This document shows positions 31,101 through 42,845 of a DNA stretch of 64,000 nucleotides, piece by piece. A model generated the notes under the pieces. The model saw only the letters and a program-made list of their open reading frames with translations. It was not told where the DNA came from and made no database searches. Source of the stretch: Thecaphora thlaspeos (taxonomy: Eukaryota; Basidiomycota; Ustilaginomycetes; Urocystidales; Glomosporiaceae); assembly GCA_900291925.1 (NCBI GenBank), contig UWYS01000014.1:496001-560000 (forward strand), written 5' to 3'. Position 1 is the stretch's first letter. Every line of letters begins with the position of its first letter. The position numbers and the translations under genes were made by a program.

Positions 31101-32367
31101 GGTAGATCCCGAAGAGGAAAGCAGCACCGGCGCAGCGTGCAGGGTGTGGGGTGTCGGAAACGGGTGGGTTTGGAAAGTCCATGGACGGAAGGGAACGGTG
31201 CTTGTCACGAGCCAAGGCGGTAGGTACGGAGACGTGGTGGGACTGGAGAAAGGGAGGCTGGGAAGCTGGGCGGCAGGGATCGGTCAGGATGCTCACCTTC
31301 TGCAGACGCGCCGTGGTACCTTCGTCGGCCATCCTCTGATGCCTGACACAGAGCTTGCGCGTCGCGGGCGGGACGAGCGGCGTGGCGGAAGGGTCGGTGG
31401 CGGCGGCAGCCAACTTAGCGTCGGCCGTGCTGATCGGCGACGAGGCGGCGTCGCCGTTGCTCGAATTGAGGTCGAGGCTCTCGTCGACGCCGCGGAGACC
31501 GCCGCGGTGGAGGCCGGACGGATTAGGGCTCCCGTCGACGCGGGCGGGTGACAAGCCGGCCGGCGTGAGGGCCCGACTGCTCCCTCGGCCGCGGCCATGG
31601 CCTCGATGGTTGGCGCGCTGGAACGAGATGACGGCGGGCGACGCCCTTTCGCCAAACGCGACGTCCGGAAAGGCCAGGTCGATGCCGTCGTTGGTGGGAA
31701 CACAGCGTCGGTTGGTCGGCTCGGCTGGGTCGCGGCCCTGGAAGCTAGCGTCGGAGCGCGGGACCATGAGCCAGCCGTCTCCCGACGTCTCCGAGGTGGC
31801 AGCGAAGCTGGACTTCGACGGAGGCAGAGGCGATGGCGTTCTCTCGCCCCCGGCAGTGCATGGGTTGGCGCCGTGACGGCCATCGCTGCTGTTGGAGAAC
31901 TGATCCCGAGGCGTCAGCGCGAGCATCGGACCGGTAGACCAAGTGGCAGGCGGCGTTCCGACGCTGAGCGAGGCCATTGCTGTCGAGGGTAGGCTGTCGC
32001 GGACGTGGGTGTGTGTGTGGATACTGTCGAGGAGACTGGTGCTGCTGGTGCTATTGCTGTCGCTGGTCGATGGCAGTGGAGGCGAAGAGCTATGTGGCGC
32101 TTCGCCATCAACGACGGTAGCTTTGTGTGATGCCTTGCTCGTCGTCGGTGCGAATGGGAAGGAGCCTCTGTTGGACGATGATGGTGGTGGTACAGGGTCT
32201 ACAACATGGGCCGAGGGTGAGATGGCGGAGGGGGGGGCCTGCTCGGTGCTCGACCCGCAAGGCTTAGCTCCGGGCGAGGTGCTTGTTGGTGCTGGGGATT
32301 CCGGTGCAAGCGGCACCATCTCTGCGTCTGTCAGCTGGTCCATCACGGTGGCATTTCGACCCCGCAT
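28176..32367 (-). CDS. MET30: Met30/sconB F-box and WD40 sulfur regulator
   Basis: Two exons, complement(28176..30803 and 31297..32367), encode 1232 residues; yeast Met30 has 640. Residues 1-330 are disordered. Exon 1 ends with LCVRHQRMADEGTTARLQK and exon 2 resumes SIDSLPLSDQTAVNTVWSLF, then LILQGILTMCCFSQLSLLS, both typical of the N-terminus of this family. The F-box is at about 415-460 (LLPREVSLKVLGHLDAISLG), followed by KCEKCGWGLPLL. WD repeats start near 660 with TLTGHTDGIMCLQF and include GHQDWVNAVTLW and GHVGQVQSL; a long Ser/Arg/Gly insertion separates the last repeats. It is the substrate receptor of an SCF ubiquitin ligase that restrains the Met4-type activator. The 493-nt intron has the acceptor AAAAG, the first AG after a CTGAC branch-like site. 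The start is the first in-frame ATG; 32343 is an alternative. Confidence 0.9.
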
Positions 32368-34949
32368 GCGTTGCGTTGCCCAAGTGGATGTCCTAAGCTC
32401 GCTGGTGCGCAGTTCGGCTAGGTTCGCCACGCCCACGTTCCGCAAAGAGGGTCCGCAAGAGCCGAGCGCACACCCTTTGCTGTTATGCCGGGTGGAGAGG
32501 GGCAAGGTCTTGATCGGCGTCACGGGTCAACGGCGAGTGGCGTGATGCGAAGGCCAGTCCGGCAAGACGAGGGTCAAGGCGCAATGACGGAGGCCGAGCA
32601 ATGATGCAAGCCCAAAGTACCCTGAAGGTGTGCTTGTTCGCAAGGTGCTTGCCGTCCGTCGTGATCTTCCGCCTCTGCCTCGTAGGGAGGAGTTGGCAGT
32701 AGGTTGATCCGGAGAGGCGTGCTTGTTTGAAGGCGGACGACGAAGGCGTCACGCTACTAGTGTCGCACCCGAGCGAAACTGCTGTGTAGTCGGTGTGCCT
32801 CGGCTGAGAGCTGTGGGTGGCGGGCTCGGCTCGTCAGGTCGGTGACGGTGACGAAAGAAGACGAGCGGAGCTCAGATGGCGATGTGGTGTGGCGGGGTAA
32901 ACGGCAGTGACGGAAGGAAGGGATGAAGGCGAAATGACAGAGTTACCTGATGATGGTGAAATAGTTGATGGAAGCTAGAGGGAGAGGAAGGAGAGGGGCG
33001 GGGATGGCATGGTGGGATGAGGATGGCGACATCCGTGGAGCGGAGCGTTGACGCCAGCACGCGGGCAGGCCAGAGACAAGCAGGCGAAGAGGCGGGCGCA
33101 AGAAAGTCGAGACGAGGCTAAACTACCGGGCGAGAAAGGCCGGGCAGATAAGCCCGTCGGCGGCGGCACCGCAGAGAGCAAGCGAAAAACGCAAAAAATA
33201 ATTCAAGCCCCAAGCCACGAGCCCCGCGTCGCTCGTTGGTCGTCGCCGTCGTCGCTGTCGTCGCCTGACCTGGCGAAAGACGTACCTGCTGCCTCATCGG
33301 TCACCCAACAAGCTAGACAAGTCGGCCCGTCTGTCCGCCCGTCCGTCCTGGACCACGCCGCATGACGAAAAAAGACAAGAACGGGCGCTCGTTTCCGCAG
33401 CAGAGTGTATCCGGCGCTCGCCCGATGAGAACGACAAAATAAGCAAGCAGGTGGGCCGCCGCAGACATCGACACAGAGAGATCGCGCAATCGGGCGGGAG
33501 CCGTCCGTCATCGTCTCGCTGATTTTAGAGCTTGGCACGCCATCGATCGCTATGTTTGTTGGGGGCCGCAGGCAGGCTTGGGATTTAGGCTTTTCGCTCA
33601 GCGTCTTCTCCGGACAAGCGGGAACCACGGCCAGGCAGGTGGTTGTGCGGGTTGACCCAGCCCGGGCGGCAACAGCTCGCTCGTTTGGCGTGGCCCTCTT
33701 TGACGAGCGAGGACCTCCTCGAGCAAGGCAGGCGGACTTTTGCCGCCTCGGATGTACCGCAACCAAGACGGCGACGGCGACGGCGACGGCGGCAGGGCAT
33801 CGACCAGCTCCTCTTTGCCACCCTTACCGTGTGAGCCGGTCTTGCTGCACCAGGGTTGAAGGGGACGAGGCCAGGCTCGTCGTCACGCCATTCTCACGTC
33901 GTTCGTCCACCTTTACGTCCCCACCAACCTTCTTCCTAGACGTTGGTCGGCCCAAACGTCGTACAGTACGTCCGTTGCACTTTCGCTTTTGGTCGCCATC
34001 GATCCATCCCGGTTGGCAAGGCCGGAACGTAGTCAGGTCGTCATGACCCACTGGCCGCAGGAAGGCATGTAGAGCGCGCCCTCCTTGAAGAGGCTGCAAC
34101 ACCACGCACGTCGCTGGAAGCCGTGTTGGGCTGGAATCTCATATCCAGCTGGAAACTCTCCCCACATCACCCCCTATCCCCATTAGATACGGCAACGGAC
34201 GGCGCACACAGTCAGACATAGATGTAGCGTGGGGGTAGCCTAGATTCGGGGTCGATTTTTCTCATTTTTGGGAGTTGGTGGGCGGGTAAGGTGGGAAAAG
34301 GGAAGGGCGCTTTCTGGTGTAGAGAGAGCACCTCCCGGGATCTCTTGCCCCGTGGATATCGACGCTGGTCTAATGAAAGAAGCGGCAATTTCACGAGGAC
34401 AGAGGGGGACCATGTGTGTGTGTGTGTGTGTGTGTAGGTGTATATGCAGAACAGAGCGTGCGAAAGAGATGGGATGCGACCCTGAGTTATGTGTGTTGAG
34501 ATGCCGCAAAAGGAGGGGACAACACCGGAGGGTTCAAGACCGTTGGTCGAGGGATCCTCGTAAAGTGATGAGGCGGTGGTGACGGAGAAGGAGGAGAAAG
34601 GGTGGTCGAAGCGGACGTCGTCGCGATCCATCCCGGATATCTTCTGAGGGCCAGTCCCGTTGACCCGCCCAGCAAGCTGACCATCAGAAGATCCGTGTGG
34701 ACTGCGCCGAGTTCGCTCGCGCCGCCCTTTCAATATCAGCGTTGCTCCACCATCATCGCTACATCCACAAGCGATGGTCCCGGAAGACGTCATCGGGGGA
34801 TCCCACGTTCACAACCTCGATTCCTCAGCGTCGTCCGAGGTAGAGAAGAGTGAAAAAAACAAGAGAGAAGCGGGGGAATAGCAGCCGGGAAACGAGTCAA
34901 GAGAAAGGGGGAAAGACCACAAAGCAAACGGAGGGGATGCCCGAGCGCT
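32368..34949. other. 2.6-kb region without a recognisable gene
   Basis: This is the upstream region of MET30 plus the RPL26 3' side. Open frames on both strands are arginine/serine-rich with no family motif. A TG microsatellite lies at 34413-34435. A non-coding transcript or long 5' UTR is possible but not visible. Confidence 0.5.
34413..34435. repeat. (TG)n microsatellite
   Basis: About 11 TG units lie downstream of RPL26. Confidence 0.9.
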
Positions 34950-36431
34950 TTAGTTCTCCTTCATCTCGACATTGCCGTCCTTCTTGTCCTCGGCCTTCTT
35001 GCCTGACTTGCGGGCAATGATGTTGGTGCGGTCCTTGTCGATCTTGAGCTTGGTGATGACGACGTTGGAGGGGTGAACGGGGATCGGGACGGTCGCGCCG
35101 TTGGTCTTCTCGCGGTGAACGCGCTCGACGTGAATGACCCACTTCTTCCTGTAGACCTGGACGACCTTACCCTCGGATCCCTTGGCGGAGCCACGGACAA
35201 TCAGGACCTCGTCATCCTTGCGGACGGGGATTGACTTGATCTGCGCGGGAGAAGGGACAAGAAAGGTGGAAGAGAGGAGAATATGGTCGTCAGAGCTCCG
35301 AACCTAAGAGTTGTGCGATGGATTGAGGAGCACGTCGTAGGAGAGAGCAGGGCGGCTGGCGGGTGATGGGCAGAGCAGGGCAGTGCAAAGCTGAGTAGCA
35401 GCAGCGAAGGTCGGGCGGAAGAGCGTGCCGTCCTGCTGATGCGAGATGTGAGAGAGAGAGAGAGAGATCCGATCTGTTTTCACCATGTTTCCGTCTGACA
35501 GAGCGCCTCGTCCAGGCCCCTATGCCACCAGCGGCAACGCCCAGGGCCCGACGACGCAATAGAGCGTTCCAGTCCATCATTCCTTAGAGCCTCGAGAGCT
35601 GCTCTCGGTCTGCACCTAGGCCTAGAGCCGCTGCACCGCTACTGAAGGCTGGACTGAGACGGGTTGGGGGGGCTTCCAGCTTGCATTGACGCCAGCTTTC
35701 GGTAAAGCACCCGAACCACTCGTCGAAGCTGCTCCGTGGGCATTGCCACTGTTCGGCAAGTTCCAGCAAGGCGAGCCCTAGCGTTCTGTTGGGTCAACAA
35801 GACTTTACTCCAAGCCGTCGTGTCGCCTTGAGGTCCGACCAGCCGTCTCTTCACAGCTTATATCCAAGCCGCAGCCTGCGTTTTCCAACAGCCCATTGAA
35901 GTGCAACCTCAACCATTGCGTCCTTTTCCATCGCCCATAGTCCAGCTCCTCTGCTTTCTCTCTATCTCTCCGTCTGCATGCGAATCACGAATCTGTCGAG
36001 GCCCGGTCAAGTGCCGTTTCTGTTGCTCGCTATGCCGCGCTCTCGTTGTTGAAAGGTCGGAGAGCAGCCCGTGTCGACGTTTCCGCTGGCGTAGCTTTGG
36101 TGAACATCGTCCGGTATCCTCGTCGGTCGAGCCATGTAGTCGAAAGCTGAAGATGCGACACTCGGAAGATGCTCCCTCGTCGTCTGGCTGGATTGGCATA
36201 TCTGGCTGATCGGTTGAAACTCGCAATGGCGTTGTGGGCGATTCGGCGGTCGGGCGTTTCTTCTGCACGAGACGTCGGGCATCGATCAATTCATTGGACG
36301 GGGCGTGTGACACTTACTCCGTGCTCAGCTCGGAGCTCCTTGTTAAGGGAGGAAGACATAATCTTCCTGCGGATGTGGCTGGGGGCGCTGAAGTGCGCCT
36401 TGCGCTGAGTGCGTCGCGACGAGCTGACCAT
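34950..36431 (-). CDS. RPL26: 60S ribosomal protein L26 (uL24)
   Basis: Two exons, complement(34950..35240 and 36318..36431), encode 134 residues. Exon 1 reads [19 protein letters not shown], then [19 protein letters not shown]. Exon 2 gives [20 protein letters not shown] with the KOW motif, then [18 protein letters not shown] and a Lys-rich tail. It binds 25S rRNA near the tunnel exit. The intron, GTAAGT to GCGCAG, is 1077 nt, about ten times the local norm. The N-terminus lacks the usual MKF start. An ATG-AAA-TTC at 36721 could be an alternative first exon: joining a weak GTCTAG donor to the CAG just after the present ATG would keep frame. I prefer the simple ATG at 36431 but only moderately. 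Confidence 0.88.
35241..36317 (-). other. Long RPL26 intron, 1077 nt
   Basis: It is bounded by GTAAGT and CGCGCAG and sits after the 38th codon. A GA microsatellite lies at 35451-35466. I found no convincing C/D or H/ACA snoRNA by eye, and no open frame with family similarity. Confidence 0.7.
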
Positions 36432-37477
36432 GGCTGCTATGTAGGGATGGACGGATGGGGGGTGGTGTTGGTGGGTGGGAGATGGTGACGGAGACGTGGG
36501 GATTCCTCTTGCTGGGAACTTGGACGGCGGACAGACGAGGGAAGGGCAGATCGCGAGCAGGCAACAGACAGCGGCGAGCGGGCGGCCGTCTGGCGCGGGC
36601 CAGCCCTCTCTCTCTCTCCCTCGGCCTGGACTTCCAGGCCCAGCTTGGCCCTTCGTTTGTCGCTCGCCCGCTGGGCTGCCCGGCCCAGCCTAGACTTCGA
36701 TTCCGAAATTTCGAATTTCATATTTTCCTTTGCTTGAGTCTCGCCCGCGTCTCTCTTTTCAAATCGGTGAGGGTCGAGTTTCAGGTCCCATTTATATCAA
36801 AGCTTGTAAGAATAAAACCCGGCGCGGGCTTGGATTTTACTTCTTCAGCTCGCCGATTTGGAAGTCTAACAAGCATCACTTTGTAGAATTGAGGGAGGCG
36901 CGAGCGTGGGAACAGGCGTCGGCCGACGTAGCTAGGAACCTACAACCTCGGAAGTCGGGAGATATCACCTTCATGATCAGAGCGTCCGTCACCATCCATG
37001 TCGTCTCGTTGCCTCGTGCCTGCCGAGCGTGTTTACATACGCCTTCTCCCTGCATTGTCGCCCGTGTCGCTGTCGCCAATCACCTGGTTCAAACCGCGCC
37101 TCGTTCAGCGCGCTTCCTAGCAAAACCCCTCGGATGCGCAGTGCGACACTTGATTGCGTCGAGTCCGTCGGGCCGCTCGAATAACCTGCGGCGAGCCCAA
37201 CGGCTGGCGCGTAGGAGTGGGAGCAGCCACCCACGCGTTGCGATCATAGAGTCTTGCGGCACTTGTTCACACAGAACGCAAAGACGGCCGCCGGACGAGT
37301 GGATCAGCCACATAATCGCCTTGCATGCCTGGCAGACGCCGTCTAGACCGGGCTCGCCTTTGCTGCGCTCGTGCTGGCCCGAGCGGGCAACGTGTGGGTA
37401 TCGACGCTTTCTACGGATTGCACGGCGGCTGCAGTTGCACCACTGCACGAAAAAATTAATCCTACAAGGGAGACCTC
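36432..37477. other. RPL26 upstream region and KEI1 3' side
   Basis: No gene is seen in this 1.05 kb. Bases 36700-36880 are AT-richer than their surroundings and contain an imperfect 12-nt inverted repeat (36760-36771 against 36850-36861, 11 of 12 matching), which may belong to the ribosomal-protein promoter. Confidence 0.5.
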
Positions 37478-38492
37478 TCAAGCGGCCAGACGATCGACCA
37501 CCGCCTTGACGCCGCCGTTGCCAGAATTTGGCTGATGTACTGCATTGCCGCTGGCAGCGGCCGCGGGCGAGTGGTTCCCATCGGCTGCCGTCGCGGCCGC
37601 TGCTGTTGTCCGCGACGCGCCACCGTTCTCTTCGCCATCGTCGCTCCAGCCCTCGAGCTCCTCTTCCTCTAGCACAGGATGGTAGCGGTATTCGGACCTC
37701 CGCGCACCGTCGCCGCGAGAAGCGCTCGACGACGCCTTGGAGAGCGGGAGGTTGCGGTAGGTGCCGTGGCGGAGATGCAGAGCGTACGAGTATAGCACCA
37801 GGGCAAAGTAGATCTGCCAGAGGGCGGACAGAGAGGACAACAAGTGTGGATCGGGGGTCAGTGCCGCGCGCGCTCGGGCAGCGTCGAGCAGAGCGGAGCT
37901 CAAAGCCGGGATCACTCACCTTGACCAGCCATCCAAACACCAGCACGGCCGAGGCGAATCCACGCTCCTCGGCCCAGATCGCCTCTGCGCTCGCCTTGCG
38001 GGCGTCGCCAGTGAGCTTGTCGTGGTGAAGCTTAGCGAGCTCCTCGGGCGTGGTGTACTGACTCTCGATGCTCTCGATGAGGTCCATCAGGCCCGTCTGG
38101 TGGTCCGACTGCTGAGTCGTCGGCGTGCCGTCGTGCGCGGTGAATAGGTACCAGTTGAAGGCGAACAGCAGCGTCCAGAAGCTCGAGATGAGGTGGTCGA
38201 GCGTGAAGAGGTGGGCGTAGGTGAGGACCTGCTGCGGATTCTCGTCCGAGATGCCCTTGAGGCCCCAGAGGAAGACGACGATGGTGGCGATCGAGTAGAG
38301 GTAGAGCGCGATCTGGGTCAGCGTGACGCCCTGGAAGACGGAAATGATGCCGTAAACGCCGGCAATCTTGTTGAAGAGGGCAAAGAGGGTAAGGATCTGT
38401 GCCCCAATCTTGAGATCCATGAAGCCGAGGAACGACGTGATCGTGTGGTGGAACGACGGCAGATTGGGCAGCCGCAGGTAGAAGCGCGACAT
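37478..38492 (-). CDS. KEI1: Kei1, subunit of inositol phosphorylceramide synthase
   Basis: Two exons, complement(37478..37813 and 37920..38492), encode 302 residues. Four hydrophobic segments lie at about 30-52 (QILTLFALFNKIAGVYGII), 57-78, 96-117 (DHLISSFWTLLFAFNWYLF) and 178-206. The order and spacing, with an Asn-Lys pair in segment 1, match the fungal Kei1 family. With Aur1 it forms the Golgi inositol phosphorylceramide synthase, and yeast Kei1 is needed for its activity and localisation. The C-terminal 85 residues are acidic and low complexity (EEEELEGWSDDGEEN). The exon join lies within the fourth membrane segment (WLVK-IYFALVLYSYAL). It shares a divergent 1-kb upstream region with the TRP channel gene. 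Confidence 0.85.
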
Positions 38493-39509
38493 CGTGAAGG
38501 TGGCGGAGGGGTGGGGTGAGGGGAAAGGCCCGGGGCCAGACGGTGTCTGCGAAAGGTGGTCGCGATAGCGGTGGTCGTCGTCGCCTGTGAGTAGTGCGCA
38601 CCCTTTGACCACGTCGAGACGATCAATCGCTGATCCCTGTCCCTCTCTTCTCTGCGCTTATGGCGCCTCCTGATGTGCGTTCTCCCGTAGCGTGATGTCT
38701 GTCCAAGAGGGTTTGCTGCTGTTGGTGCTGACTACTGTCGCTCCGTGGGACGGGGTGGCGAGGCGGTGTTGGAAGAGTCTCGGTGTTGGATGCGTCGGTG
38801 CTTGGCGGGGGCGATGCAGCGATGCAGCGATGCAGCGATGCAGCGATACAGTGATGTTTCGTGTGCCCTGTGCTCAAGCGGCACTGCAAAAAGAGGGCAC
38901 CAAAGGCCGGCGCTCGGTTCCGTACCTTGCTTGTTTAGGGTCCAAAAGTGGAGGAAGGCCGTCAAGCGGGGGCGGGCTCAGGTGCTGACCGGCGGCCGCA
39001 AATCAACTGACGATGTCTGGCCCTTTTACCCTCTCGCACCCGCACTACACCACCACCACCTCCTTCTCCTCCTCCTCCCTCCCGTCTTCTCCTCCTGGCG
39101 CACATCCAACCCTTTTGCTGACCTCCGCTCGACACCTTAGCAAAGCTCGTGAAGGCCTGCGACCGCTCGACCAATTCATCCGACGCCGCTCGTCGCCCAT
39201 CTCACATCGCACCGCAACGGTTGCGCCCGTCGGCCTGCCCGTGTCCGTTCTGCTCTGCACTCTGCTCGGGACATCAGCTCGCCCTGCGTGCGGCTGCTTT
39301 TTCTCGACACCCCCTCGTACCACTCGCAGCTCAGGTTCGGTCCGGCTGGCCTGATCCCGCTTGATCTCGTCATCAAGAAGCCCGACCTGTTGACCTCCGG
39401 GCGAACGAATGTCAAAGTTCGTCTCGCAGAGGGCATCGGCCTCTTCCCTCCGCTCCCAGCAGCACGCCAAACCCGCACCTTCTCGATCCGCCGCCCTCCA
39501 CTCTTCGAT
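38493..39509. promoter_or_regulatory. Divergent upstream region of KEI1 and the TRP channel gene
   Basis: The 1017 bp lie between head-to-head genes. An 8-bp tandem repeat (38813-38852) is the only structured element. The TRP-channel frame is open upstream of its first ATG to 39288 but has no ATG there. Confidence 0.55.
38813..38852. repeat. 8-bp tandem repeat GATGCAGC, about 5 copies
   Basis: There are four perfect copies and one degenerate copy upstream of KEI1. Confidence 0.9.
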
Positions 39510-42509
39510 ATGGGCGCCGGTCACCAGGACACCGGCTCGCAGGCGGCATCGGCCAGCGCCTTCACCGCCGCCTCGATGGCCTCGCGCAGCTCCCAACGCA
39601 ACAGCAGCCGTCAGCGCGCTCATCGCAAGCATCGAAACACGACGACAGCGACGCTGACTAATGTAAGGCAGGGCTCTACTGCCCATGTTCTGCCCGGACC
39701 CTTGACCGCAAGCTCGTCCGACGAGATCGACCGCCTGATCGAGTCCGAGGGTGACGAGGGCGTCGACATGATCAAGGTCTTCGAGCGCCAGGACGTCTTC
39801 CACCTCATCCACGAGATCCGCTGCGACCTCCGCATCACCATCGACACCCACCTCAGCTGGGACGAGCTTACCAGCGTCGACTTCAACTTCACCATCGTGC
39901 GGCCGCTTGCGATCAAGTACAGCGGCTTCCGCTCCATCGCCATCCTCTACTGCCTCCTCCTCAACCGCATCTACTTTCAACGTGAGGCCCACCGCGACCT
40001 CGCCTTTCAGAACGTCAACACGACCAGGGCAGCTTTGTGCGAGCTGCTCTCCATCAAGCTACTCCGCACCTTCTCCAACGACGGTCTCGAGCTCGTTACG
40101 GCCCTCTCGGCCTCGTTCCACCCGCTCTCGGGGGCGACCGGAGACGAGCTGGCCGAGCTGGCCGCCTCGTCATCGGCCATCTCGCTCGGAGTCATCAGGG
40201 ACGAAGGCCTGCCGGCGGAGCAGTTTTCATCAACACTTGAGCTGGCCATCCTCTCCAAGGCCAAGAAGTTGATCAGCTCGCCGCTCTGCCAGCGGTGTAT
40301 CGACGGCATCTGGCACGGAAAGGTCGTGCTTTCGCCCGTCCAGGCGTCGCATGCGATCGTTAACGACAGCTACAAGCGCCGCCCGCTCAGCATATACGAC
40401 CCGCACATGGCGCCGCTGCTAAACCACCTGCGGCTCCGCGTCCCCAGCATCCGCAATCGGCTCGAGTTCTTCAACTTCCTCGTCATCCTCTTCCTCTACG
40501 TTCTCGCGCTTGCCCAGAAGGGCGCGCCGACCTGGACCCTACCCGAGACTTTCTTTGCCGTCTGGTTGCTCGGCATGGCCGTTGACGAGCTGGCCCAGCT
40601 CCAGGAGCGCGGAATCGCCCAGTACCTCACCTCGTTCTACAATATGCTCGACTTTTTCTTTTGCGCGATCTCGTTCTGCTGGCTCGGCCTGCGCATCTCG
40701 GCGCTCCGCCACGACCTGACTGCGCGGAGCGACCTCAGCTTCGACTGCCTCGCGCTCGGCGCGGTGCTGCTGTGCCCGCGTGTGGCTAGCTCGCTGGTTC
40801 AGGACAATGTCGTGATGCTCAGCCTCAAGGCGATGATCTCGGACTTCGCCTTCTTCACTGTGCTGGCGGCCATCTGCTTCAGCGGGTTCTCAGTTGCTTT
40901 CTTCACCCTGGCGACCGACCCCCGTTGGACGTTTAAGGAGGTGCTTTGGCTGATGCTCAAGGTTTGGTTCGGCTCGAGCTACGTGAGTGTCGATTGCTGT
41001 CCCCGATGCCACCGTCGTAGCTGCCTTCAGCTGAGTTGCCGGAGTCAGTGGCTTCGAGCTCGCTGACCGCCATCTCCCCCATCTTGCTCTTCCTTCCTTT
41101 GGTCACTCCGTTCCCCATTCCACCGTACGCCACCGCAGCTCGGCTTCGACGAGGCCAAGAGCTTCACACTCGAGTTCGGCCCGCCACTGATGATCCTTTA
41201 TACCATCCTTTCGAACACGCTGCTGCTGACGGTGCTCATCTCGCTGCTGTCCAACACGTTCCAGATCGTCGCGATGAACGCGAGCGAGGAGGCCATGTAC
41301 CAGTTCGCCTGCAAGACGATGGCCGGCATCACGACTGATGCCATCTTCAGCTACCAGCCGCCGCTGAATCTGCTCGCCGTCATCATCGTGATGCCGCTGA
41401 GCTACGTGCTGACGCCGCGCTGGCTGCACAAGGTCAACGTGTTCATGATTCGCCTCACGTCGTTCCCCGTGCTCCTGTTGATCCGCTTCCTCGAGCTCAA
41501 CTCGTTCGCTCAGGGCATCAGCCTGTCGGCGGAGAAGGGCAAGGGGCTCCTGTCGTGGATGCCGATCGTCAACTCGAGCCTCGACGGATGGGGTGGCAAC
41601 GGCGGGCTCGACGTCATCGAGGCGGCGTTTGACTACCGGCCGCCGTCGTCGTCCGGCTCCTCGGCGGCCTCCTCGTTGTGCAGCAGCGATCACGAATCGG
41701 GAGGCGAGAGCGACGTCGACGACAGCGACGATAGCAAGCGCGGACGTGCAAGGGAGGCGGCGAGAAGGGCCGTCGAAGGCAGCTGGGAGGAGCAGGCGGC
41801 CGAGCGCTTCGAGCAGGCTGTCTCGGACCACAAGCACAGCTCTTTCGCCGCCGCCAAGGCAAAGGAGGGGCAAGAGCACGTCGGCCAAGATGCAGGGAAG
41901 TCTGCTGCTGCTGATGGGAGGGCGCCCGCTGCAGCGCCAGCAGCACTTGAAGCGGAGGGGCAGCTCGCAGATCAGGCTGGCAAGCCAACCGGCGCCGAGA
42001 CTCCCGGACAGCGCATAGCGGACCATCCCAGCGCTGCATCGCATGCTCAAGACCCCAAGCGGGACAGGTCGGCCAGCAAGGGCAGGGAGGGCGCACACGA
42101 CGGAAACGGGCGGGCCGTAGCGAGTCCCCATCGGTCGCAACGGACAAAGACCTGCCATCGGCCACGCAAAGGCTACGAAGCACGCGGTCTGGGCTCGCTC
42201 AGCTCCCCACTGGCCAAGCTATACGGACGCTTCAACCAGCAACCGTCGTCGTTATCTCAGCAGACGACGCCGGTCAAGGACTACAGCAAAGCGGGTAGGC
42301 GGAAGTCGAAAGAGGAGGCGGTATTTCAGGACGACGATGCTGATGCAGGAGATCAAGGCGGGGCGTCTCGCTCGATGTCGCCCGTCGGACGCGACAGTGT
42401 CAGCGAGACGAGACACCTCATGGAGAAGCTGCGCGAGATGGAGGTGAGGAACAAGAGGATAGAGGATCTCCTGCTCAGGATGATCGAGGAGAGGGAGGCC
42501 GCAAAGTGA
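39510..42509 (+). CDS. YVC1: Yvc1-like vacuolar TRP cation channel
   Basis: Two exons, 39510..40982 and 41139..42509, encode 947 residues. A cytosolic N-terminal domain (about 60-300) precedes membrane segments beginning FFNFLVILFLYVLAL, then FFAVWLLGMAVDELAQLQE, YNMLDFFFCAISFCWLGL and FAFFTVLAAICFSGFSVAFF. The pore region KVWFGSSYLGFDEAKSFT spans the exon join, followed by FGPPLMILYTILSNTLLL and TVLISLLSNTF. The order matches fungal TRPY/Yvc1 channels, which release vacuolar calcium on osmotic shock. The C-terminal tail from about 640 is long, charged and low complexity, ending in a predicted coiled coil (RHLMEKLREMEVRNKRIEDL). Yeast Yvc1 has 675 residues and no such tail. The start is the first ATG in the frame. 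Confidence 0.85.
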
Positions 42510-42719
42510 GCCGGTTGTAGGCCGGCCAGTCGTTGTATAACGGCCGAAAGTTCCCAAGGCTGGCCGGCAGGTAGATCCATAGATGCTGCTCAAGGAAGTC
42601 CGAGGCTGTCGTGGACGCCTCGAATCGTTAGGTGTTCTACCGGTCTGTTACCAAAGCCGCCTTCGCTTTCTCATCTAAGTATTTATGTATGTAATGCTTT
42701 GAAGTGCAAATGTGAATAA
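42510..42719. other. TRP channel 3' region
   Basis: These 210 bp separate the TRP channel stop codon from the tRNA-Ser gene. Nothing else is seen. Confidence 0.5.
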
Positions 42720-42845
42720 GGCAATCTGTCCGAGTGGTTAAGGAGTGAGTCTAGAAATCTAGGGTATAAGTCCGACATCTAGCGTGTATTCTACCCTGCA
42801 AACTTATAGGCTCTGCCTGCACAGGTTCGAATCCTGTGGTTGTCG
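42720..42845 (+). tRNA. tRNA-Ser(AGA) with a 44-nt intron
   Basis: The acceptor GGCAATC pairs with GGTTGTC (two G-T wobbles), followed by discriminator G. The D arm is CCGAGTGGTTAAGG. The anticodon stem TGAGT pairs with ACTTA, with loop CT-AGA-A; the anticodon is at 42753-42755. An intron (42757-42800) begins after position 37, the canonical site. A long variable arm (GGC...GCC) and T arm CACAG-GTTCGAATC-CTGTG complete a class II serine tRNA. B-box GGTTCGAATCC is present. Confidence 0.92.

Noticed and set aside
33203..34046. Frames of 187 (minus) and 164 (plus) residues upstream of MET30
   Set aside because: No domain or start context, and low-complexity Arg/Thr/Ala content.
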